Below are positions 42,079 through 50,410 of a stretch of 64,000 bases of DNA, in pieces; position 1 is the stretch's first letter, and each line of letters starts with the position of its first letter. This stretch comes from Myxococcales bacterium. Lineage in GTDB: Bacteria; Myxococcota; Myxococcia; Myxococcales; Myxococcaceae. The position numbers and the translations under genes are program-made. Location of the stretch: the NCBI GenBank assembly GCA_016191815.1, contig JACPVI010000014.1:40339-104338 (forward strand). The letters run 5' to 3'. Under the pieces are notes generated by a model that searched no databases, was not told the origin of the DNA, and worked only from the letters and a program-made list of their open reading frames with translations.

Positions 42079-44447
42079 GACTTGTACAGCGCGCGCATCG
42101 CCTCGAAGTAGGTGGGATCGCGATCGAGCACCGCCGCGAGGAGCTTCTTGCCGGCCGGCTGGTCGGTGGCCAGCTCCAGCGCCCCGAGTTGGACGCGGGC
42201 GGCGAACAGGCCCGGATCGCGCCCGTGCGCGTCCTTGAAGGCCTTCTTCGCCGACTCGGACTTCCCGGCGGCGAGCAGCGCCATCCCGTGCGCGTAGTGG
42301 GTGAGGGCCGACTGGCGGTCCTCCTCGACTGCGCGAAAGGAAAGGGAGAGCGCCTGCGCGGCATCTCCTCGCCGGAGGGCGGCGAGCGCCCGGTAGGCAT
42401 GCGCGGCGGCGTTCGAAGGATCGATCTGGGTCACTCGCTGGAAATTGCGCTCGGCGGCCGCGTGGTTGCCGAGGTGCCACTGCACCAGGCCCTCGCACAT
42501 GGGCGGGTTCGGGTCCTCCCCGTCGCGGGCCAGGGCGGTGAAGTGGCCCGATGCGCCCCCCAGCGTGTCCACCGCCTGGAGGTAGTACCGAGCCATCTGC
42601 TGTCTGGGACCGGCGCGGGTCGGATCGGCCTTCGCCGCGCGCTGCAGGACGAATTCGAAGGCCTTCTCCGACTTGAGGCGTCCGGCCGCCGCCCCCGCCA
42701 TCAGCAAGGCGTCGGTCCGCCTCGGGTCCAGCTCGGCGGAGCGGGCGAACGCGTCCATCGCCTTCTCGAGCTGGCCCTCGGCCAAGAGGCAGCGCGCCTC
42801 GAGCAAAAGCTCCAGTGCCGGGTCCCCCAGCCGGCCAAAGATTCCTGGCAGGTGGACCCTGGCGTGGGCGACATTCCCGCGCTGCAAGGCCACCAGGAGA
42901 AGCTGGAGGTGGGCGTGGGTGTCGTCGGCGATCGCCAAGGCCTGATTGGCGTAGCTGACCGCCGCGTCCAGCTCGCCCTGGAGCCGCTTGGCCGCCGCAA
43001 GGTGCCCGAGCGCCACCAGCGCCTCCTGATCTCCGTACCGCTCGCGCTTGGAGATCTCGGTCAAGGAGACGATGGCCTCGGACACTTTCCCCTCGTGCTG
43101 GTAGGCGAGCAGCGCCAGCGCGAGCCTGGGGAGCGCCCCGCCTGAGGTGGAGAGGGCCCGGTCGAAAGTCTCTCTGGCCCGCTTGAGCTCACCGAGCTGC
43201 ACGTAGAGGGTGCCGAGCTCCTCCGCCACCTCCCACTGGTCGGGGTCGAGGGCGAGCCGCTTCTCCAGGATTTCCACCGCCGTGCGGTATTCGCCCGCGG
43301 ACTTGAGCGAGCGGGCCCGGAAAAGGTAGCCGCGCCGGTGCGACGGGTCCAACTCCAGCGCCCGCTCGAAGGCCTCGGCCGCCCAAAGCCCGTTGGTGGA
43401 AAGGTGCGACTGGCCGATCGCCATCTGGGCCAGGGCCTTCACCTTGGGGTCCTTGGAGCGGGCCGCCCTCTCCGCCAGCGCGCGCGCGTCGGAGGTGTTG
43501 GCGTCGGGCCGGGAGAGCAAGAGATTGGCGTGCGCCACGAGGAGGAGCGGCTCCTCCCCCGACCGCCGCTCGGCGGCGATCACCAGCCCGACGGCCTCCC
43601 GGTAGGTGGCCTCGTCCAGCCGCGCCCCCCGCCCGAGCGCGAGCGCCTGCACGTACCCCGCCACCGCCCGGTCGCTGTCAAAGTCCAGGACCAGCGTCTT
43701 CTGGAACTCCTCCTCGGCCTCCGCGTACCCGTTGGTGGTGTCGAGCGCCAGGCTCTCCTCGCCGGCGGCGAGGTGCTGCGCGGCGTCCCCCTCGATGTCG
43801 AGATAGCGCATCTTCCACTTCGGGATGACTTCCGCGATCTCCTTCGCCTGGTGGGTGGTGGCGAGCACCGGCCGCTTGTCGACCCACGGCTTCTTCCAGA
43901 GGAGAGCCGCCCCGGCCACCACCGCCACCAGGACGGCGCCGATCACCGCGAGAGACCTCACACTCGAGGAGCGGCCGCCGACGGCGGTGGCGGCGAACCC
44001 GGAGCGCGATTCGAGCGCGCGCGCCCGGACCGAGTCGTCGTCGGGGTCCGGGAGGGTTGGGGCGGCCGCGACCGGCTTCTCCGGCTCTGGGGCGAAGCTC
44101 TCCTCGGGCTCAATCGGCCCGGAGGCGGGAGCCTCGCGGGAGCGACATGGCTCGCAGGTGCCGATCACCCGGTCGAACGGATCGTCAAGCTCCCGCCCAC
44201 ACTGCTGGCAGTCGCGCGGCTCGCCCGGAGCTTCGGGCGCGGGCTGCTTGGCGGCGCTCGGATGGACGATGGGCGGAGGCTTCCCGGGGGCCTGGAGTGG
44301 AGAGGGCCCGCCTTCGGCCCCGTTCTCCCCCAGCTTGGCGAGCTGGACCGCCCGGCACCGTGGGCACTGGGTCCGCACGCCCTTGGCGGAGATCAGTCGG
44401 TCCTCGACCGCGTATGCGGCGCCGCACTTCTGGCAGACGATGCGCAT
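42069..44447 (-). CDS. Large TPR-repeat protein with N-terminal zinc ribbon and one TM segment
   Basis: 792 residues from ATG 44447. The N terminus MRIVCQKCGAAYAVEDRLIS with CPRC is an MJ0042-type zinc ribbon, and a second CxxC pair lies further on (CQQCGRELDD, CEPC). After a Pro/Glu-rich linker comes a membrane segment (VIGAVLVAVVAGAALLW). The remainder is a long run of tetratricopeptide units from about 240 to 790 (for example AFERALELDPSHRRGYLFRA and EVAEELGTLYVQLGELKRAR). It is probably a scaffold assembling envelope complexes or a regulator, but its partner is unknown. It sits between two purine genes. Confidence 0.85.
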   Translation of the reverse strand: MRIVCQKCGAAYAVEDRLISAKGVRTQCPRCRAVQLAKLGENGAEGGPSPLQAPGKPPPIVHPSAAKQPAPEAPGEPRDCQQCGRELDDPFDRVIGTCEPCRSREAPASGPIEPEESFAPEPEKPVAAAPTLPDPDDDSVRARALESRSGFAATAVGGRSSSVRSLAVIGAVLVAVVAGAALLWKKPWVDKRPVLATTHQAKEIAEVIPKWKMRYLDIEGDAAQHLAAGEESLALDTTNGYAEAEEEFQKTLVLDFDSDRAVAGYVQALALGRGARLDEATYREAVGLVIAAERRSGEEPLLLVAHANLLLSRPDANTSDARALAERAARSKDPKVKALAQMAIGQSHLSTNGLWAAEAFERALELDPSHRRGYLFRARSLKSAGEYRTAVEILEKRLALDPDQWEVAEELGTLYVQLGELKRARETFDRALSTSGGALPRLALALLAYQHEGKVSEAIVSLTEISKRERYGDQEALVALGHLAAAKRLQGELDAAVSYANQALAIADDTHAHLQLLLVALQRGNVAHARVHLPGIFGRLGDPALELLLEARCLLAEGQLEKAMDAFARSAELDPRRTDALLMAGAAAGRLKSEKAFEFVLQRAAKADPTRAGPRQQMARYYLQAVDTLGGASGHFTALARDGEDPNPPMCEGLVQWHLGNHAAAERNFQRVTQIDPSNAAAHAYRALAALRRGDAAQALSLSFRAVEEDRQSALTHYAHGMALLAAGKSESAKKAFKDAHGRDPGLFAARVQLGALELATDQPAGKKLLAAVLDRDPTYFEAMRALYKSGQ

Positions 44448-44470
44448 GCGATGGAGGGAGTCCTCGGGCC

Positions 44471-46015
44471 TCAGTGGCGGAAGTGCCGTACCCCGGTGAG
44501 CACCATGGCCATCCCGTGCTCGTCGGCGGCAGCGATGACCTCGGCGTCGCGCACGGATCCCCCAGGCTGGACCACGCAGCTGGCCCCTGCCTTGGCGGCC
44601 TCGTCCAGCCCGTCGCGGAACGGGAAGAAGGCATCCGACGCCACCGCCGCACCCCTCAGGCGGTCGCCCCCCTTCTGCGCGGCGATCTTCACCGAATCCA
44701 CCCGGCTGGTCTGGCCTCCTCCCACCGACAGCAGGCGGTCCTGGGCGGAGAAGACGATGGCGTTGCTCTTCACGTGCTTGCACACCCGCCAGGCAAACTG
44801 GAGGGCCCTCAGCTCGCCTTCACTCGGCTGCCGGCTGGAGACCACCTTCCACTCCGATCTTGGCTCGAGGGCGTCGCGGTCCATCACCAAGAGCCCTCCG
44901 GACACGCTGCGGACGTCGAGCTGAGCCCGTGGAAGGGCCGAGGGCGAGGAGAGCCGCTCCCCAGCCTCCAGCACCCGCAGATTCTTCTTCGCCGCCAGGA
45001 TTCCGCGTGCCGCTTCCTGGTAGGAGGGGGCGATCACCGCCTCGAGGAAGGTCTCCGCCAAAGCCTGCGCGGTCGCCTGGTCCACCGGCCGGTTGAGGGC
45101 CACGATGCCGCCGAAGGCCGACACCTCGTCGCAGGCGCGCGCGATCCGGTAGGCCCGCTCCAGCGCCGAGTCCTTGCAGACGCCGCAAGGGGTGTTGTGC
45201 TTGATGATCGCCGCGCAGGGCGACTCGGAGAACTCGAGGACCAAGGAGAGCGCCGCGTCGAGGTCGAGGAGGTTGTTGTACGAGAGCTCCTTCCCCTGGA
45301 GGACGCGGGAGAAGGCCACGCTGGGCGCCTCGGGCTCCCGCTGTTCGCGATAGAAGGCGCCGCGCTGATGGGGGTTCTCGCCGTAGCGCAGCTCCTGTGC
45401 CTTCCTGAAGGACAGTGACAACTCGGGCGGGAAGGGTTCGCCGGAGCTGTGGGAGAGCCAGGCGGAGATGGCGGCGTCGTACGCCGCGGTATGCGCGAAG
45501 GCCTTGCGCATGAGCCTGCGGCGGGTGGGCTCCGAGACTTCGCCGCGCTCGGCCAGCTCCGCCAGCACCGGCTGGTAGTCGTCGGGGTCGACGACCACCG
45601 CCACGTGCCGGAAGTTCTTCGCCGCCGCCCGGAGCATCGCCGGGCCGCCGATGTCGATCTGCTCGATCACCTCCGGTTCGGGCAGCTCTCTGGCGGCGGT
45701 CTCCCGGAAGGGGTAGAGGTTGACCGCCACCAGGGCGATGGGCTCGATGCGGTGGCGTTCCAGCTCGGCGCGATCCTCGGCCAGCTCTAGCCTTGCGAGG
45801 ATGCCTCCGTGGATCTTCGGGTGGAGCGTCTTGACCCGCCCGCCCAGGATCTCCGGGCTGCCGGTGTGCTCGGAGACCTTCTTCACCGGCACTCCGGCGC
45901 GGCCCAGCGCCTCCATGGTTCCGCCGGTGGAGAGAAGGGTAAAGCCTTGGCGGGTAAGGCCCTGCGCGAACGGCACGAGTCCGCGCTTGTCGGAAACACT
46001 CAGGAGCGCGAGCAC
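44471..46015 (-). CDS. purH: Bifunctional AICAR formyltransferase/IMP cyclohydrolase
   Basis: 514 residues, full length. GTG 46015 follows GGAGGACCC, a good Shine-Dalgarno, so it is chosen over longer frames. The MGS-like IMP cyclohydrolase half ([20 protein letters not shown], then [20 protein letters not shown]) is followed by the AICAR transformylase half, with [38 protein letters not shown] (catalytic Lys-His), and [20 protein letters not shown]. It performs the last two steps of IMP synthesis. It precedes the TPR gene by 23 bp and leads the purH-purD-lptFG unit. Confidence 0.96.
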   Translation of the reverse strand: MLALLSVSDKRGLVPFAQGLTRQGFTLLSTGGTMEALGRAGVPVKKVSEHTGSPEILGGRVKTLHPKIHGGILARLELAEDRAELERHRIEPIALVAVNLYPFRETAARELPEPEVIEQIDIGGPAMLRAAAKNFRHVAVVVDPDDYQPVLAELAERGEVSEPTRRRLMRKAFAHTAAYDAAISAWLSHSSGEPFPPELSLSFRKAQELRYGENPHQRGAFYREQREPEAPSVAFSRVLQGKELSYNNLLDLDAALSLVLEFSESPCAAIIKHNTPCGVCKDSALERAYRIARACDEVSAFGGIVALNRPVDQATAQALAETFLEAVIAPSYQEAARGILAAKKNLRVLEAGERLSSPSALPRAQLDVRSVSGGLLVMDRDALEPRSEWKVVSSRQPSEGELRALQFAWRVCKHVKSNAIVFSAQDRLLSVGGGQTSRVDSVKIAAQKGGDRLRGAAVASDAFFPFRDGLDEAAKAGASCVVQPGGSVRDAEVIAAADEHGMAMVLTGVRHFRH

Positions 46016-46117
46016 GGGTCCTCCGGGGTGGCCGCCCGGTCTACCAACCGCCCGCGCGCCGGTCAACGAACGAACGGAGCCGCAGCCCGAGCCTTGGGAG
46101 CTGCGCCCGGCCGCTCG

Positions 46118-46606
46118 CTACTCGTTCTGCGCTTTCCGAGGGGGCTCGGCCTCGGTGGCCTCGCGGATCTTCATCAGCCCTCTCGTCTCCACCTGCCGGA
46201 TGCGCTCCCGGGTGAGGTTCATGATCTCCCCGACCTCCTCGAGAGTGATGCCGCCCTTCTCCGCGACGTCCAGGGCGCAGGTGTACTGCAGCTCCCCGAT
46301 CTCCTTGTCCGGAAAGTTGAGCTTGATGGAACCCGTCTCCGGGTTCACGTCCAGGTAGAGGTTGTGCTTGCAGGAGACGAACAGGCAGGGCCTTGGGCCG
46401 TTGACGCAGTCGGCGCGGGTCTTCGGCCGCGACTCGTCGACCAGCTTCATCAGGTCCTCCTCCTCGGGGTCCACCTGGCCCAGGAGGCGCCGCCGCCGCA
46501 TCTCCCGGGCCATCTCCTTTCGCGACATGGTCTTGGAGCGATGGCGGGGCTCCTCCGCCTTGTCTTCCTCGGCCAGCACCGGAGCGTTTTCGTTCGGCTC
46601 GTTCAT
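46118..46606 (-). CDS. Sigma-region-4-like DNA-binding protein with Cys motif
   Basis: 162 residues. The C-terminal half has [20 protein letters not shown] followed by [10 protein letters not shown], a textbook sigma-70 region 4 helix-turn-helix. There is no region 2, so it is not a complete sigma factor. The middle contains [20 protein letters not shown], with three Cys and a His that could bind metal or sense redox state. The N terminus is charged and helical ([16 protein letters not shown]). It is similar to small region-4-only proteins in myxobacterial and related genomes. It lies 26 bp after a MerR-type gene, likely in one operon driven by the promoter at 47200-47229. Confidence 0.75.
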   Translation of the reverse strand: MNEPNENAPVLAEEDKAEEPRHRSKTMSRKEMAREMRRRRLLGQVDPEEEDLMKLVDESRPKTRADCVNGPRPCLFVSCKHNLYLDVNPETGSIKLNFPDKEIGELQYTCALDVAEKGGITLEEVGEIMNLTRERIRQVETRGLMKIREATEAEPPRKAQNE

Positions 46607-46632
46607 CGTCCCCTCCTGTGAGGACGCCCCCT

Positions 46633-47157
46633 TCAGGCGTCCGGGTTCAGTTCACTCGTCTCGGCTCCGCGGGCGGTCACCGCGCTGCCCAATCGCTCCA
46701 CCTCGCGGACCAGATCCCCCGCGCGGCCGCGCAGCGTCTGCAGTCGGCCGAGCAGCTCCCGCTTGCGTCGGTCCGCGTAGGGCCGGCCCACCAGCTCCGC
46801 CTCGAAGCGGTCGAGCACCTCGGCGATTCCGCGGTCGACCTGCTCGATGTGGTTCTTGAAGAAGACGAACGACCGCCGGATGTCGTCGAGGGTCAGGCCC
46901 TCGGCCATCATCTTCTTGATCACGTTGATGCGCCGAACCGACTCGACCGGATAGACCCCCTGGCTTCCGCGGTGCTTGCCCTTGCGCCCGACGCGGCGGC
47001 TGCGGGGCAACAGTCCGGCCTGCACGTACTTCCGGAAGGTCGCCTCGGATAGCCGCACGCCCCTGGGCCGGAAGATGTCGAGGATCGCCCGCGCCGGCAG
47101 CCCGCCCGCGAAGTCCCGCTCGATCCGCTCGATCTCCTCAGGCCGCAGGATTTCCAA
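46633..47157 (-). CDS. MerR-type transcriptional regulator
   Basis: 174 residues; the start is TTG 47157 with AGGA about 10 nt upstream. The N-terminal winged helix-turn-helix carries [20 protein letters not shown] followed by [20 protein letters not shown], as in MerR family proteins (recognition helix then the wing), then a coiled-coil dimerisation helix ([20 protein letters not shown]). No Cys effector ligands are present, so metal sensing as in MerR is not supported. The upstream region has an 18-bp promoter spacer with inverted repeats, matching how MerR regulators act. Together with the sigma-4-like gene it forms a two-gene regulatory unit. Confidence 0.82.
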   Translation of the reverse strand: MEILRPEEIERIERDFAGGLPARAILDIFRPRGVRLSEATFRKYVQAGLLPRSRRVGRKGKHRGSQGVYPVESVRRINVIKKMMAEGLTLDDIRRSFVFFKNHIEQVDRGIAEVLDRFEAELVGRPYADRRKRELLGRLQTLRGRAGDLVREVERLGSAVTARGAETSELNPDA

Positions 47158-47177
47158 GGTGTGGTTTCCTGTGAATG

Positions 47178-47193
47178 GATACCACTAAGTATC
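47178..47193. promoter_or_regulatory. Inverted repeat GATAC-N6-GTATC, candidate operator
   Basis: Perfect 5-bp arms (47178-47182 and 47189-47193) sit between the -10 element and the merR start, in an AT-rich island. A second imperfect inverted repeat (8 of 10 matching) overlaps the -10 and spacer at about 47196-47220. Autoregulation by the MerR-type protein is inferred. Confidence 0.4.
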
Positions 47194-47199
47194 TGCCAA

Positions 47200-47229
47200 T
47201 AAATAGGCGGTATTCAATGGAGTTGTCAA
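47200..47229 (-). promoter_or_regulatory. Strong sigma-70-type promoter of the merR gene
   Basis: Minus strand: -35 TTGACA (47224-47229), perfect consensus; 18-bp spacer; -10 TATTTA (47200-47205). The transcription start would fall near 47193, about 36 nt before the TTG start codon. The AT-richness contrasts with the rest of the window, which makes chance occurrence less likely. Confidence 0.6.
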
Positions 47230-47350
47230 GCGCGAAATCGTGCAACGGGGACGCAACCCAGTGGCGTGTCTCGCGACGGTGGGGCGGCCCGCCGTACGCG
47301 AATCGGACGGCTCAGCGGTCAGCTGTCGCGACTTCGATCGGAGAAGCTAG

Positions 47351-47481
47351 TCGAGGGTCGAGAGTCGACGGTCGAGCGGCATGCGTCCAGCGATGGTCAA
47401 GCAGCTCGACGTCCGCCGTCGACGGGGAACCGTCCGGCGCTGGACGTGGCTCGACGATTCCTCTCGACGCTCGACCCTCGA
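47351..47481. repeat. Nested inverted-repeat element (131 bp)
   Basis: Outer arms 47351-47368 and 47464-47481 pair at 17 of 18 positions (TCGAGGGTCGAG core). Inner arms 47384-47392 and 47438-47446 (CGTCCAGCG) pair perfectly. The element ends 10 bp before the kinase stop codon, downstream of that gene. Repeats of the GGTCGAG kind are common intergenic features of high-GC myxobacteria by my recollection. Possible roles are a mobile palindromic element, a 3' hairpin or a terminator. Confidence 0.5.
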
Positions 47482-47491
47482 CCCTGGACCG

Positions 47492-49714
47492 TCAGAACTT
47501 CACGGTCACCCGGCTGGTTTCGTTCGCGCGCACCACCACCCGCTCGGTGCGGGTGCCCAGCTCGGGGTGGGTGAAGCGGCACTCGTACTCACCTACCGGG
47601 AGCGACCTGTCCTTGAACGGAGTGGGGCCGAAGTCGTGGCCGCCGCACGCCACCTCCGCCCAAGGGGTGACGGCGAAGCGCACCAATCCGCTGGCTTTGG
47701 GAGGATCTCTGCGGTCGACGACCTTGACTGAGGACTGCCCCCTCCGTTCCAGCTCGACGGAGAGCTCCCTGGGCGCACCGAGCCCGGTTTCGACCCGGCG
47801 CTCGGCGAGCTTGTAGCCGGCCAGCTCGAGGCGGATCGACAGCTCGCGCTTGGGCTCGACCTCCACGGTGAGGGGCGTCTGGCCCTGAGCGAGCCCGTCG
47901 ACGTACAGCTCCGCACCGTGGGGCTGCGAGCGGACCGTGAGCATTACGCTCGAGGGATCGCCCTCGCGGCAGCCACCTCCCGCCCAGGAGAGGGACACCG
48001 GCCGGCCGCCCTGCGCGATCACCTCGCATTCGGAGCGCTCGCCGGTTTGAACCAGGAGGGCCAGCTTCCGCCGGCCCGGGGCCACCTGGATCTCGAGCGG
48101 CGTTTGGCCCACTGGCTCGCCGTCCACCGAGACCTCGGCGGGGAGGGTGCTGGCCACACGGAGCGACACTTGAGGCTCCGGAGGGGGCGGACGATCGGGG
48201 AGGAGCTTGATGGGCGGAAGCCGCACCTCGCCAGACGAGGGGACATCCACCGTGCCCTGATGGTCGAGGTAGCCCACCTTCCCCACCCGGATCGGGTAGG
48301 AGCCCGCCGGGACCTTCGGCAGCGTGCACGGCGTCAGCTCGGGGAGCGGCGCGCCGTTGAACACCACCGTCGCGCCCGAGGGTTCCGAGCTGAGCTGCAC
48401 CACCGCGCGCGAGCCGAGTGCCCCTCCCTGCCGGAGCAGAAGGAAGCCGAGCACCGCGATCGACGAGACCGCCACCGAGGCAACGGCGAGCAGCGGCCAC
48501 CTCCGGCTGGTGAGGGTGCGGCTCATCTCGGTGGGCTGCGGCAACCGCTCTTCGTCGCCGCCAAAAGCGACCTCCAAGCCCCTGCGTGCCCCCGACGCGG
48601 AGCGCGCCTTCTCGGGCCGCTCCGCCAGGGTGGCGTCAGGGGTCCGCGAACGAGCGGCGGCCTTGACGGAACCGCTGGTCGCCCGGCTCGAAGAGCGCAC
48701 CGAAGGAGTGGCCCGCTCGCGCTTCGGTGCCTCTTCGCGTGAGCCGTCCGAATCCTCGACCAGCACCCCTCCCTCTTGCTCCTCCCGCGCGAGCCGGTCG
48801 GAGTACAACTCCTGCATGAAGGCCGCGAGGTGCGCCGAGGAGGAGGGCAACTGGTGGCGCAACAGCCAGTCCTCGAGTGAGACTTGGAGATGGACGGCCT
48901 GCTGGTAACGGTCGCTCGGCTCCCTGGCCAACGCCTTCATCACCAAAGCGTCGAGATCCGCGGGGAGCCGGGAGTTCACCTCGGAGGGCGGCGCCACCTG
49001 GCACTCGGTCACGGCGTTCAGGGTCTGAATGTCATTTCCGCGCTTGAACAGCCGGGTGCCGGTGAGCAGCTCGTAGAGCACCACCCCCAGGGCGAAGATG
49101 TCGGTCCGGCAATCCACCTTCTTGCCCGACGCTTGCTCGGGCGACATGTACGAGTACTTGCCCTTGAGCACACCGGAGCGCGTGACGGTGGCCTGGTCGG
49201 CGGCCTTGGCGATTCCGAAGTCCACCACCTTCACTCCGCCCTGGAAGCTCACCAGGATGTTCTGGGGCGAGATGTCGCGGTGGACGATGCTGAACGGCTT
49301 CCCCTCGGCGTCGGTGCGCTTGTGGGCGTAGTCCAGCCCGGAACAGGCGTCCATGATCACCCGGCAGACCAGCGCCACCGGCATCGACTTGCCGACGGCG
49401 TCGGCGCGCTTCCACACCCTGCGGGCGTCCTCGCCGTGGATGTACTCCATGGCGATGAAGAAGGTGTCGTCCAGCGCGCCGAGGTCGAAGATCTGGACGA
49501 TGTTCGGGTGATTGAGACGGGCGGCGATGCGCGCCTCATCGAGGAACATCTTCACGAATTCCTCGTTCTCGGCGAGGTGCGGGAGGATCCGCTTGACCAC
49601 CACCAACTTCTCGAAGCCCTCCAGCCCGGCGCGGCGGGCGAGATAGATCTGCGCCATTCCGCCGGTGGCGAGCCGTTTCAGGAGCTGATAGTCGCCGTAG
49701 GTTTCGATCGACAC
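47492..49714 (-). CDS. Serine/threonine protein kinase with PEGA repeats
   Basis: 740 residues. Kinase domain at about 8-275: GDYQLLKRLATGGMAQIYLA (P-loop), VVVKRILPHL (Lys), FSIVHRDISPQNILVSFQGG (catalytic loop with the myxobacterial HRDISPQN), DFGIAKA, and YMSPEQASGK. All catalytic residues are present. A juxtamembrane basic/Ser-rich linker follows, then TM WPLLAVASVAVSSIAVLGFL at about 405-425. The outer part has three or more PEGA-like repeats (SEPSGATVVFNGAPLPELTP, STLPAEVSVDGEPVGQTPLE, SQPHGAELYVDGLAQGQTPL) and a final beta domain. PEGA domains are known from surface proteins in bacteria and archaea. It is probably a receptor kinase; the ligand is unknown. Confidence 0.92.
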   Translation of the reverse strand: MSIETYGDYQLLKRLATGGMAQIYLARRAGLEGFEKLVVVKRILPHLAENEEFVKMFLDEARIAARLNHPNIVQIFDLGALDDTFFIAMEYIHGEDARRVWKRADAVGKSMPVALVCRVIMDACSGLDYAHKRTDAEGKPFSIVHRDISPQNILVSFQGGVKVVDFGIAKAADQATVTRSGVLKGKYSYMSPEQASGKKVDCRTDIFALGVVLYELLTGTRLFKRGNDIQTLNAVTECQVAPPSEVNSRLPADLDALVMKALAREPSDRYQQAVHLQVSLEDWLLRHQLPSSSAHLAAFMQELYSDRLAREEQEGGVLVEDSDGSREEAPKRERATPSVRSSSRATSGSVKAAARSRTPDATLAERPEKARSASGARRGLEVAFGGDEERLPQPTEMSRTLTSRRWPLLAVASVAVSSIAVLGFLLLRQGGALGSRAVVQLSSEPSGATVVFNGAPLPELTPCTLPKVPAGSYPIRVGKVGYLDHQGTVDVPSSGEVRLPPIKLLPDRPPPPEPQVSLRVASTLPAEVSVDGEPVGQTPLEIQVAPGRRKLALLVQTGERSECEVIAQGGRPVSLSWAGGGCREGDPSSVMLTVRSQPHGAELYVDGLAQGQTPLTVEVEPKRELSIRLELAGYKLAERRVETGLGAPRELSVELERRGQSSVKVVDRRDPPKASGLVRFAVTPWAEVACGGHDFGPTPFKDRSLPVGEYECRFTHPELGTRTERVVVRANETSRVTVKF

Positions 49715-49857
49715 GTCGCTACAGGCCGGCCCGTGGGGCCCGAGCCAGCCTGCTCGAACAGACGAAAACGAAAAATGCTAGGCACAGACCGCGGGGGGGT
49801 CAAACGAGCGGCCCGGTGGTGGAGCAGATTCGGAAGGTCCGGCCCCCTGCCAGAGCA

Positions 49858-50244
49858 CTACCGGCTGCGGCGCTTGAACCGCCCCGCCCGGCTGTCCCTC
49901 ATCAGCGCCTCCAGTTCGTCCAGCTCACGGCGAAGCGCAGGCAAGAGCTTTGGAACCCGCTCGGTGCGGTCGAAGAGGTCCAGGATCCGCTCGACGTTCG
50001 ACTCGATCTCCTCGGCGCGCTCCACCGAGATCCGCCGTAGGAGCAGGTCCGCGCCGGTCTCCATCAATGCGCGGATCACCGCGTCCCTGGAGCACAGCTT
50101 CTCCGGGGCGCCCGCCCCCTCGCCCCGGATCAGCCGCAACCCCGCGGCCGGCCGCTCGGCGCTTGGGCAGCCGCGTGCCTCGAGGGGCAGCGACAGCTGG
50201 ACCGGCCCGGGGGCGGGCCGGACGGGGCGGGGGGGAGCTCTCAC
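49858..50244 (-). CDS. Small conserved protein of unknown function
   Basis: 128 residues from GTG 50244, behind AGGAGAAGG; a longer TTG start at 50271 is possible. The N terminus is Pro/Arg-rich, then LRLIRGEGAGAPEKLCSRDA leads to a helical region with EIESNVERILDLFDRTERVP, then LLPALRRELDELEALMRD. Long charged helices suggest a coiled-coil dimer. I recognise no domain. It is 143 bp upstream of the PEGA kinase on the same strand, so it could share regulation. The intervening gap carries an AT-rich AAAACGAAAAATGCTAGG that may hold the kinase promoter (TAGCAT as -10). Confidence 0.55.
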   Translation of the reverse strand: MRAPPRPVRPAPGPVQLSLPLEARGCPSAERPAAGLRLIRGEGAGAPEKLCSRDAVIRALMETGADLLLRRISVERAEEIESNVERILDLFDRTERVPKLLPALRRELDELEALMRDSRAGRFKRRSR

Positions 50245-50410
50245 GGTTCGCCTTCTCCTGCTCGCCGCCAAGATACCCTCGCCATCTCGGGAGAGAACTT
50301 TCCCGCCAGCGCCACAGCCAGCGCCAGGCCTGTAGCATTCCGCCGCGCCGATCGCGCCAGGGCCGATCTTCCGGCTTCCGCGGCGCTCGAAGCAAGGGGC
50401 GGCAAGCTGC

